Shown in pieces: positions 25,167 to 32,397 of a stretch of DNA of 36,965 nucleotides. The notes under the pieces were generated by a model, which made no database searches, had not been told where the DNA came from, and saw only the letters and a program-made list of their open reading frames with translations. This stretch comes from SXOA01 sp051004015 (GTDB lineage: Bacteria > Planctomycetota > Planctomycetia > Pirellulales > Pirellulaceae). Position numbers and translations under genes: made by a program. The stretch's first letter is position 1; each line of letters opens with the position of its first letter. The stretch lies in contig JBPCKT010000152.1 in assembly GCA_051004015.1 (NCBI GenBank), positions 1-36,965 on the forward strand, in the 5' to 3' direction.

Positions 25167-25217
25167 CATAGTTTGCCGCCGCAGAGCGGAAACTTCCTTA
25201 GGGCAAGGACTTAGGAC

Positions 25218-27413
25218 ATGCGATTTGGCTCTCGAAGTCGAAGGATTGCCGTCTTGGCCACAGGAATCATTGCGGCCATGACGTCAGGCTTGGCAAATGC
25301 CCAGGAATCGGGAATCGACCCGGCCACCCTTTCCGGACTTGTTCAAGACGACGCTCAGGCGACCGTACTGGGGACTTGGACCAAGTCCGTGCATACCAAA
25401 CCGTTCTTAGGCGAAAGCTACCTCTATGCCGCGGGAGGCGAGAAGCAGACGGTGACCTTTTCGCTCGACGTGAAGGAAGCGGGCGTTTATCAGGTGCTGC
25501 TGTCGTATACTCCGGGGCCGAACCGGACGGAGAAGGCGGCTGTGCTGGTGCATGCGGCGGATGGGGTGAAGTCCGTCGTCTTCAATCAGATGAAGAAGCC
25601 GGAGGGGCCGTACTGCTTTCAGCCGCTCGGGGAATTCAAGTTCGGGGCGGGCAAGGCGGTCGTTGTCGTCTCCGCGGAAGGGAATATGAAGGGGGTTGTG
25701 ATTGCGGACGGAGTGCAACTGCTTACCGCCGAGCAGTTCAAGATTGCTCAGGCCGAAGCACCCAAAAAGCCGCCGAAGCTGCTGCCGGCGCTGGCGAAGA
25801 ATACGCCGCCGAAAACTCCCAATCCTGCCCCCGCCAAGCCGAAAGAAGGGGCCAAGAAGGAAGAGCCGCCCCAGCAGCAGCCGATTAGGTTTGTGCGGAA
25901 AGTGCCAGGAAAACCGCTGACTAAACTCACCCCCGCGCAGCTCGATAAATTGATGGAGCAGCACGTCGGCGGCATCAAGGTCAGCCAGCCGATTTCGGAG
26001 GAGGCATTTCTCCGCCGGCTCACGCTGGACCTGCTTGGCCGTCAGCCGAAGCGGGAGGAGATGGTGGCGTTTCTGGCCGACGAACGGTCGGACAAACGAG
26101 CCGAGGCCGTCGAGAAGCTGCTGGCCTCGCCGGAGTTTGGCGTCAACTGGGCAAACTACTGGAGCGACGTCATCAGCTATCGCACGCCACAGCCGGAATT
26201 GACGTTTTTGAGTTACACGACGTTCAAGCGCTGGCTGGCGGGGCGGTTCAACCAAAACGCCGCTTGGGACGAGACGGCGTACACCATGCTCACGGCTGTC
26301 GGCAAAGTGGGGGACAATCCCGCGGCCACTTTCGTCGGCTTTCATCAGGGAGACAAGTCGCGTCTGGCGGCGGAGACCACGCGGGTCTTCCTCAGCACCC
26401 AAATCGCCTGCGCGGAATGTCACGACCATAAGTTCATCGACATGCCGCAGGAGACCTTTCATCACGTCGCCGCGTTCTTTGTCCGCGTGAACACCAAGTT
26501 GCCCTGGAACGACAGCGACGCGATCATCGTCTCCAGCAAGGCGGACGGCGAGCACAAGATGCCCGGCGGCAAGAGCGAAATGCAGCCGATTGCCTTCTCG
26601 GAGCGAAAGGTGGACCTGGGGAAGAGCGACGTGGACCGGCGAACGGAGCTGGCCGATTGGATTGTGGCTCCGGAAAATCCCTGGTTCGCCAAGGCGATGA
26701 CCAACCGCATCTGGGCTCGGATGATGGGGCGCGGATTCAGCGAGCCGGTGGATGAAATCGGCGAGCTGGGGGACCGCGTGCTGCCGGAAGTGCATAACGC
26801 GGTTGCCGAGCATTTCGTCGCCGGTGGTTACGACATGAAGGACGTGTTCCGGCTCATCGCCAACAGCAAGGCGTATCAGCGGACCCTTCGGGATCCGGAT
26901 GCGACAAACAAGGACGAGGCGAAGCCGTTCGCCGTGATTGCGGCCGGGCGCTTACGAGGGGATGAAGTATTTGAATCGTTGGCCATCGGCATCGACTTGC
27001 CGAATCTCACGCCGCCGCCAACTCCGGCCACGGACGCGATCCGCTTTCCTCCGCCCCCCAAGAGCACGCGCGACCTGGTCAGCGACGCCTTCGGCTTTGA
27101 TCCCTCCAGCGATGCCGGCAACGTCTCCCGCACCATGCAGCAGGCCATGCTGCTGATGAACAACGAGCAAATTCAGAAGCAGATCGATGCTTCCCCCGGC
27201 AGCGGCACCATGCTAGCCAAACTGGTCGCCACCGAAACCGACGACGCTAAGGCCGTCACGCGACTTTATGAAAATGTCCTGGCCCGTAAGCCCAATGCCG
27301 AAGAGATTGACCTGGCCAAGAAGCACATTGCCAAGGTTGGCGAGCGGAAGGCGGCGTATGAGGATTTACTGTGGAGCCTGGTGAACGGGGCGGAGTTCTT
27401 GTCGCGGAGGTAG
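25218..27413 (+). CDS. Golvesin/Xly-like + PSCyt2/PSD1 protein (pair 3)
   Basis: The product is 731 residues with a signal peptide ending near SGLANAQE. Residues about 40-172 resemble the golvesin/xanthan-lyase accessory domain, a beta-sandwich thought to bind carbohydrate (TWTKSVHTKPFLGESYLYAA, AGVYQVLLSYTPGPNRTEKA, GVVIADGVQLL). A Pro/Lys-rich linker follows at about 177-220. The DUF1549/PSCyt2 domain (about 235-430) carries IACAECHDHKFIDMPQETFH. The DUF1553/PSD1 domain (about 470-725) contains TELADWIVAPENPWFAKAMT and NRIWARMMGRGF, and ends LLWSLVNGAEFLSRR. No PSCyt1 domain is present. The gene is 58 bp upstream of its DUF1501 partner, with an AGTACT-type repeat between them. Confidence 0.93.
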   Translation: MRFGSRSRRIAVLATGIIAAMTSGLANAQESGIDPATLSGLVQDDAQATVLGTWTKSVHTKPFLGESYLYAAGGEKQTVTFSLDVKEAGVYQVLLSYTPGPNRTEKAAVLVHAADGVKSVVFNQMKKPEGPYCFQPLGEFKFGAGKAVVVVSAEGNMKGVVIADGVQLLTAEQFKIAQAEAPKKPPKLLPALAKNTPPKTPNPAPAKPKEGAKKEEPPQQQPIRFVRKVPGKPLTKLTPAQLDKLMEQHVGGIKVSQPISEEAFLRRLTLDLLGRQPKREEMVAFLADERSDKRAEAVEKLLASPEFGVNWANYWSDVISYRTPQPELTFLSYTTFKRWLAGRFNQNAAWDETAYTMLTAVGKVGDNPAATFVGFHQGDKSRLAAETTRVFLSTQIACAECHDHKFIDMPQETFHHVAAFFVRVNTKLPWNDSDAIIVSSKADGEHKMPGGKSEMQPIAFSERKVDLGKSDVDRRTELADWIVAPENPWFAKAMTNRIWARMMGRGFSEPVDEIGELGDRVLPEVHNAVAEHFVAGGYDMKDVFRLIANSKAYQRTLRDPDATNKDEAKPFAVIAAGRLRGDEVFESLAIGIDLPNLTPPPTPATDAIRFPPPPKSTRDLVSDAFGFDPSSDAGNVSRTMQQAMLLMNNEQIQKQIDASPGSGTMLAKLVATETDDAKAVTRLYENVLARKPNAEEIDLAKKHIAKVGERKAAYEDLLWSLVNGAEFLSRR

Positions 27414-27418
27414 GAAAG

Positions 27419-27446
27419 AAGTACTTAGTACTAAGTACTCAGTACT
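27419..27446. repeat. AGTACT tandem palindrome, copy 1
   Basis: The palindromic hexamer AGTACT occurs four times in a row with 1-bp spacing (AGTACTTAGTACTAAGTACT, then CAGTACT). It lies between the PSD1 stop and the DUF1501 start. A related, less regular copy lies at 28828-28860, so the repeats bracket the DUF1501 gene. Confidence 0.65.
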
Positions 27447-27471
27447 GGGTATTCCTGTAGGTGAGTCAACT

Positions 27472-28788
27472 ATGCAACGCAGCATTGTCAATCTCGACGT
27501 CACTTCCACCGGCATCCGCTCGCGCCGCGGCTTCCTCGCGCAGCTTGCCGCGGGAACCGCGGCCGGCGTGGCGTCGCTTTCCTGGCGAGACATGCTCATC
27601 GCCAAGGCGGACGAGGTCCGCAAGCAGGGGAAGAGCATGATCTTCCTCTGGATGGACGGCGGGCCGAGCCAGTTCGATACGTTCAATCCCAAGATCGGGT
27701 CGCAGTTTCAGGGGCCGGCAAAAGCAATTCCGACGAACGTGCCCGGCGTGGAGTTCGCCGAGTATTGGCCGCAGACGGCGCAGGTGATGGACAAGATCGC
27801 CCTCATCCGCAGCATGAAGAGCGAAGAGCGGGACCATTTTCGGGCGATCAAGTTGGTCCGCACCGGCTATCCGATCAAGCCGACGATCAACTATCCGACC
27901 TGGGGAAGCGTCGTGGCCCGGGACCGCTGGGATCCCGGCTTTGATCTGCCGGCGTTTGTCCGCATCGGCAAGCCGCGGATCACCACGCGGGACGTGAATT
28001 CCGGAGTGCTCGGCCCGCGGTATGCCGCCTTCAGAATTGACGAGCCCGGCAAGCTGCCGCCCGACGTGCATCCGGCCGCCACACCCGAAGTGCTCCGCCG
28101 CCGTCTGGCTCTCGCCGCCCAGATTGACGAGCAGTTCGCCAAGGCCGGCAGCAAGAAGGCCGCCAGCGAGCAGCGGGAAATCTACGACCGCACCAGCCGG
28201 TTCGTCCTCAGCCCGCTGCTCTCCGCGTTCGAGCTCGACAAAGAGCCCGAGAAGCTTCGCGACGCCTATGGCCGCAATCCGTTCGGTCAGGGATGCCTGC
28301 TGGCGCGGCGACTGATTGAGACCGGCGTGAGCTTCGTGGAAGTTATCAGCACCGGCAGCATTAACGACCAGGGATGGGACACGCACAAGCGGGGCTTCAA
28401 GGAGAATCCACTCCTCGCCGCCGAGACCGACGGCGGCTATGCCACGCTGCTGACCGACCTGGCCCAGCGGGGAATGCTGGAGAACACGCTGGTTGTGTGG
28501 ATGGGAGAGTTCTGCCGCACGCCCAAGTTCGACCCCGACGGCGGCCGGGACCACTACAGCGAAGGGTGGCTGGCAGGTTTTTCCGGCGGCGGAGTGAAGA
28601 TGGGACAAGTCATCGGAGCCACCGACAAGGAAGGGGTCCACGTCACCGACCGCCCCGTCGGCGTGCAGGACCTGTTCGTCACGTTCTGCAAGGTGCTGGG
28701 CATGGACCCCCACGACGAGTACATCACTGACCAGAACCAGCCCCTCAAGCTCGTCGAAGGGGGCGAGCTGATCAAGGAGTTGTTCTAG
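27472..28788 (+). CDS. DUF1501 protein (pair 3)
   Basis: The product is 438 residues. A twin-arginine signal is present (RSRRGFLAQLAAGTAAGVAS). DUF1501 hallmarks are MIFLWMDGGPSQFDTFNPKI, NPFGQGCLLARRLIETGVSF, and VVWMGEFCRTPKFDPDGGRDHYSEG. The last block has Cys where the other two copies have Gly (EFCR against EFGR). The C-terminus is ITDQNQPLKLVEGGELIKELF. It is transcribed with the PSD1 gene just upstream. Convergent with it is the prepilin peptidase, and an AGTACT-type repeat covers the 28828-28860 gap. Confidence 0.93.
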   Translation: MQRSIVNLDVTSTGIRSRRGFLAQLAAGTAAGVASLSWRDMLIAKADEVRKQGKSMIFLWMDGGPSQFDTFNPKIGSQFQGPAKAIPTNVPGVEFAEYWPQTAQVMDKIALIRSMKSEERDHFRAIKLVRTGYPIKPTINYPTWGSVVARDRWDPGFDLPAFVRIGKPRITTRDVNSGVLGPRYAAFRIDEPGKLPPDVHPAATPEVLRRRLALAAQIDEQFAKAGSKKAASEQREIYDRTSRFVLSPLLSAFELDKEPEKLRDAYGRNPFGQGCLLARRLIETGVSFVEVISTGSINDQGWDTHKRGFKENPLLAAETDGGYATLLTDLAQRGMLENTLVVWMGEFCRTPKFDPDGGRDHYSEGWLAGFSGGGVKMGQVIGATDKEGVHVTDRPVGVQDLFVTFCKVLGMDPHDEYITDQNQPLKLVEGGELIKELF

Positions 28789-28827
28789 AAGCCGGAAGCC
28801 GTTGGGAGATGCTGTCAATCTGGATTA

Positions 28828-28860
28828 GGTACTCGGTACTGAGTACTGCGTACGTACTTA
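28828..28860. repeat. AGTACT-type repeat, copy 2, overlapping a stop codon
   Basis: A run of GTACT units (GGTACTCGGTACTGAGTACT, then GCGTACGTACTTA) ends inside the stop codon of the convergent prepilin-peptidase gene. It could form stem structures in both transcripts and act as a shared terminator-like element. No T-run follows, so this is not a classical intrinsic terminator. Confidence 0.55.
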
Positions 28861-30144
28861 GCCTTGTGGCGACTCATTTTCGCTATCTTCTTGGTCCCGC
28901 TCCGGAAACACCAGCTCCCGGAAGAACCGCCAGAACATCAGCATCCCCATCATCATCAGGAGGCAAGCGCCGACGAGCAGCGGAATCATCATGCCGAGGG
29001 CGAAGATAGGCGAGGCGAATGTCCAAACCTGCTCCCAAAAGGCGATGACGAACAGGGCCGCCAGGCAGAGATAGGGGCCAAAGGCGATATCCTTGCGGCC
29101 GGTGAGCAGGTACTGCGAGACGGCGATTACGAGTGCTGCCGCAGGGGAGAGGAAAAAGACCATCAAGGCCGATTGCCAGCCCAGGAACGCGCCGATCATG
29201 GCCATCAGGGTAACGTCGCCAAAGCCCATCGCTTCCCGCTGCAGGGAAATGCGGCCGACGACTCGGACGGCCCAGACCAGGCCGCCGCCAAAGGCGAGGC
29301 CGATGAGCGACGTGAGCAGCGCCTGCCAGCGCGGGCCGCCGAGGAGCCAGACGATAAAGATCCCTGCTATCGGCACCGCGGCCAGCAGCGCGTAGCGCGG
29401 CCAGTAGAAGTCGCGGCGGATGCTGGCGGCATAATAAATGGCCGCTTTGGACAATCCGTAGCGGAGCGTGGCCGTGGCCGGGATCAATGAGAACGACCAG
29501 GCGGCAATGATCAGGCAACCGATGGCGAGATACCGCCAGCCACCGAGCGCGGCGAACCAGGGATTGGGCGAGGTGAACAGGAGACTCGCAACGGCAGGTG
29601 GTAGACCTGGAAAGGCTTCCGGCAAATGCGAGGCGGGCAGAAGCGCGGCGAATAGCAAGCCCAGCAGAGTCCCGGTCACCGTGACGCTGTCGGGAATGGT
29701 CTGCTCGTCGAAGTCGATGAAGGTGGCGACCAGCATCAGCGCGATCAAGATAGTATGAGCCAGAAACTGCGCATAAGTTACCGCAGGCATCGCCACCAAG
29801 GTTGCGCTAGCCCAGGCGGGAACCAAATGGCCGGTTGTTTCCCACCAGTAGAGCGCGGGGAGGGCCAAACCGCAAGCGAGCTCGATCAGCAGCGGTCGGA
29901 TCCAGAATCCTCGGCCGTGCAGGCTCGCTTCCCGGCGAAGGGTGAGCCAGCCGGCGAGAGGCACGAAGTCATGCCAGCGGCGGGGAGGAGCGTCCGGTTG
30001 CCGGCGGGACCAGGGGCTGATGGCTCTCGCATCCCAGGCCAGTGCATAGATGCCCCAGTTCACGGCAGCACCAATGACCAAGCCGATGACGAAGCAGCCA
30101 GCGAGTCGCAGCTCCAGCGGGATCGTCAAGAGGAGGTTGAGCAA
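28858..30144 (-). CDS. Type IV prepilin peptidase-like membrane protease (family A24), enlarged
   Basis: The product is 428 residues with about eight to ten membrane helices. The two catalytic aspartate motifs of A24 proteases are present: FIDFDEQTIPD (Asp144/Asp146 region) and GFGDVTLMAMIGAFLG (Asp310). They are about 165 residues apart, roughly 100 more than in typical PilD/GspO, because of an extra multi-helix segment at about 165-300. The four zinc-binding Cys of the N-methylation domain are absent; the N-terminal loop instead reads NWGIYALAWDARAIS and HDFVPLAGW. The start is TTG at 30144; an in-frame TGA lies just upstream, so no earlier start is possible. The role would be cleavage of prepilin or pseudopilin leader peptides. 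It follows aroK after 125 bp. Confidence 0.85.
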   Translation of the reverse strand: MLNLLLTIPLELRLAGCFVIGLVIGAAVNWGIYALAWDARAISPWSRRQPDAPPRRWHDFVPLAGWLTLRREASLHGRGFWIRPLLIELACGLALPALYWWETTGHLVPAWASATLVAMPAVTYAQFLAHTILIALMLVATFIDFDEQTIPDSVTVTGTLLGLLFAALLPASHLPEAFPGLPPAVASLLFTSPNPWFAALGGWRYLAIGCLIIAAWSFSLIPATATLRYGLSKAAIYYAASIRRDFYWPRYALLAAVPIAGIFIVWLLGGPRWQALLTSLIGLAFGGGLVWAVRVVGRISLQREAMGFGDVTLMAMIGAFLGWQSALMVFFLSPAAALVIAVSQYLLTGRKDIAFGPYLCLAALFVIAFWEQVWTFASPIFALGMMIPLLVGACLLMMMGMLMFWRFFRELVFPERDQEDSENESPQG

Positions 30145-30226
30145 GGGTCAGCCGCTGCTACTTGTGAGGTTGGACAGGTCCAGAATTATAGGTCGCAGTG
30201 GCCGAATCCGTAGAGGGCAATCCTAG

Positions 30227-30269
30227 TGCTCGGCGCCCACGCACCGCCGTGGGCGCTGCCTCCCGAGCA
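30227..30269. repeat. Nested inverted repeat downstream of aroK
   Basis: An outer stem TGCTCGG (30227-30233) pairs with CCGAGCA (30263-30269). Nested inside is a perfect 9-bp stem, GCGCCCACG (30233-30241) with CGTGGGCGC (30248-30256). It begins directly after the aroK stop codon. No U-tract follows on the minus strand. It may be a dispersed palindromic element or a transcript-end structure. Confidence 0.6.
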
Positions 30270-30788
30270 TTAGCCTTTCAGCCAGATTGCGATCTGGCTG
30301 GCGAGTTCCGCGGGCAACGACGCCTCGGCATCGAGCGTCAGGTCCGCACAGGCGGCATAAAGGGGCGCGCGGATGGCCAGCAGCCGCTCGACTTCCGCCA
30401 GTCCTCCAGCCGCGGTCAAGTTCGGGCGTCGCTCGGCGGTGGAGGCGTCGCCGCTAATCCGCCGGTAGAGGACCCCGGCCGAAGCTTGCAGCCAGACGAC
30501 CTTGCCGCTTGCGCGGATGGCCATGCGGCTTTCCTCGCGCAGGACCGCGCCGCCGCCGAGAGCAATCACGCGGTCACTAAGCTCGGCCAGGTCGGCGATG
30601 ACCGCCGCTTCCAAATCGCGGAACGACTGTTCCCCCGAAGAAGCAAAGATTTCCTTGATGGTCTTCCCCGCCCGCTGCTCAATCTCCTCATCGGCGTCGA
30701 GCCACTTCCATCCGAGCAGCCGCGCGAGCTCCGCGGCGACGGTCGTCTTCCCGCTGCCGCGATAGCCAATGAGGTAGAGGTTCATCAT
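30270..30788 (-). CDS. aroK: Shikimate kinase
   Basis: The product is about 172 residues, the normal size. It phosphorylates shikimate with ATP to shikimate 3-phosphate in aromatic amino-acid synthesis. Visible motifs are the P-loop GYRGSGKTT near the N-terminus, DADEEIEQ (the shikimate- and Mg-binding Asp), FRDLE with the conserved Arg, and the shikimate-binding ALGGGAVLR. The lid region contains ERRPNL. The start could be 30788 or the next ATG at 30785 (MNLYLIGYRG). The ribosome binding site is poor and the leader is occupied by the hairpin at 30795-30815. It lies 30 bp after the fused aroDE gene and supplies the next pathway step. Confidence 0.96.
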   Translation of the reverse strand: MMNLYLIGYRGSGKTTVAAELARLLGWKWLDADEEIEQRAGKTIKEIFASSGEQSFRDLEAAVIADLAELSDRVIALGGGAVLREESRMAIRASGKVVWLQASAGVLYRRISGDASTAERRPNLTAAGGLAEVERLLAIRAPLYAACADLTLDAEASLPAELASQIAIWLKG

Positions 30789-30794
30789 GAGCTT

Positions 30795-30815
30795 GGGCAG
30801 GCTGGAAGCCTGCCC
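30795..30815. repeat. Perfect 9-bp hairpin between aroDE and aroK
   Basis: GGGCAGGCT (30795-30803) and AGCCTGCCC (30807-30815) form a perfect stem with a GGA loop. The hairpin fills most of the 30-bp gap between the aroDE stop and the aroK start and would sit right over the aroK ribosome binding region. A related but imperfect hairpin is at 35897-35917. Confidence 0.65.
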
Positions 30816-30818
30816 CAC

Positions 30819-32306
30819 CTACATCTTGGCCGCGCTGATGGCCCGGCGGACGGCTTGGCGCATCATTTCGGTGGGGGCGTCCTCGCCGGTAAAGAGGCGA
30901 AACTGATGGGCGGCCTGGCCGACGAACATGTCCACGCCGGTGATGACTTCGCAGGCGTTCTCGCGGGCCTGCTTGATCAGCAGCGTTTGCTCGGGATTGT
31001 AAATGGTATCGAAGACTACCATGCCTGCCTTCAGATACGTCTGGTCGAAGGGGGTTTCATCGAGGTTCGGGTGCATGCCTACCGGCGTGCAGTTCACGAC
31101 GAGGTCGGGCCTGACCGCGTGGCGGAGAGACCAGGCTGTCGAGCGAACATGGAACTTGTTCGCCAGCTCGTCGGCCCGCTCGGCGGTGCGGCTGGCGATA
31201 ACGACGTCCGCCCCCCGCCGCTGCAAGCCGAAGACCATGGCTCGCGCCACGCCCCCGGCCCCCAGCACCAGGGCCGACTTTCCCTTGAGCGCCGAGCCCC
31301 CATCCTCATTGCCGCCGAAGGCCTTGTCGATGCTGCTCATGGCGGCTTTGTAATCGGTGTTGTAAGCCCGCTTCTCGCCATCGACCCAAACCACGGTGTT
31401 GGCGGCCCCGATTTGCTGACTGGGCTCGTCGCACTTGTCCACCAGGTGCAGGATTTCCTCCTTATGCGGAATCGTGACGGAAAGCCCCTTGATGCCGAGC
31501 TCCTTGCAGTCGGCCAGGAATTGCGGCAGCTCCTCCTGGGGGACGCGGAACGGCACATAGACGCGGTTCATCTTGAGTTGGCCGAAGGCCGCGTTGTGGA
31601 TCAGGGGACTGAGGCTATGCGACACGGGGTCGGCGATGACGCCGAAGATTTCGGTCTCGGGATTGATCTTGTCGTAGTGATAAATCTCCTGCATCTGCTG
31701 GTAACTGAGCTGCCCCGGCGCCATCGTCCGCTCGGCGTGGAAGGTGGCGTAGGTGAATGGCGAGCCGAACTTGCTGGCCAGAATCCGCGAGGGGGTGCCA
31801 ATCTCTCCCATGCAGATGGCCACGGTTGGCACCGGACTATAGCGCATCATCCGCAGGGCCTTGAGACAATCGTGCGGGCTGTGGGCCATGGTGGCGATCT
31901 TCACGACGTCGGCATCCAGGGCGGCCATCTTGTGCTGCAGGGCCGGCAGGTTCTCCGGTGTCTCCTGAAAGTTGTGGTAGCTGATAATCCGCTTGGTCTT
32001 GCCGAACCGCGGGATAGTGGTGGCCACGTCCTCCTCCAGGTCCACATACTCCACGCCGCTGGCGATCGCCTGCCGCAGCAGCATCTGGCGGTCCTCCTCG
32101 CTCTTGGTCCAGCGGCCGCCGTCCTTCTGTCGCCGGCAAGTCACCACCACCGGACCGGGCCGCTCGGTGAGCAGCCGCTTGAGGTTCGGCGGCGTCATCA
32201 AGTAGTCCAGGCGCAGCTCCACGAGCTGAGCCCCATGCTCGGCGAGGTGCTTATGCTCGGCGATCATGTGGCGATGGCGGCCGCGACCTATGCTGACGCA
32301 AATCAT
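30819..32306 (-). CDS. aroDE: Bifunctional type I 3-dehydroquinate dehydratase / shikimate dehydrogenase
   Basis: The product is 495 residues with two fused enzymes. Residues 1-215 are type I dehydroquinase: ELRLDYL, catalytic His111 in ISYHNF, and Schiff-base Lys136 in DVVKIAT. Residues about 218-495 are shikimate dehydrogenase: VIADPVSHSLSPLIHNAAF, catalytic Lys282 in VTIPHKEE, NTDYKA with Asp318, the NADP-binding loop LVLGAGGVARA (349-356) and NCTPVGMHP. The conserved GVDMFVGQAAHQFRLFTG is near the end. The fusion turns 3-dehydroquinate into shikimate via 3-dehydroshikimate. Similar fusions are known in plants and in some Chlamydiae and Planctomycetes. aroK follows directly, so three consecutive shikimate-pathway steps are encoded together. 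Confidence 0.96.
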   Translation of the reverse strand: MICVSIGRGRHRHMIAEHKHLAEHGAQLVELRLDYLMTPPNLKRLLTERPGPVVVTCRRQKDGGRWTKSEEDRQMLLRQAIASGVEYVDLEEDVATTIPRFGKTKRIISYHNFQETPENLPALQHKMAALDADVVKIATMAHSPHDCLKALRMMRYSPVPTVAICMGEIGTPSRILASKFGSPFTYATFHAERTMAPGQLSYQQMQEIYHYDKINPETEIFGVIADPVSHSLSPLIHNAAFGQLKMNRVYVPFRVPQEELPQFLADCKELGIKGLSVTIPHKEEILHLVDKCDEPSQQIGAANTVVWVDGEKRAYNTDYKAAMSSIDKAFGGNEDGGSALKGKSALVLGAGGVARAMVFGLQRRGADVVIASRTAERADELANKFHVRSTAWSLRHAVRPDLVVNCTPVGMHPNLDETPFDQTYLKAGMVVFDTIYNPEQTLLIKQARENACEVITGVDMFVGQAAHQFRLFTGEDAPTEMMRQAVRRAISAAKM

Positions 32307-32397
32307 GACGGGCTGATCAGGATGGGACTGAGAGAATTCGAGTTGCGTGTAACTTCTACATTGACCCGCGGATCCAGGGTAATCAAGGGCGGAGAGC

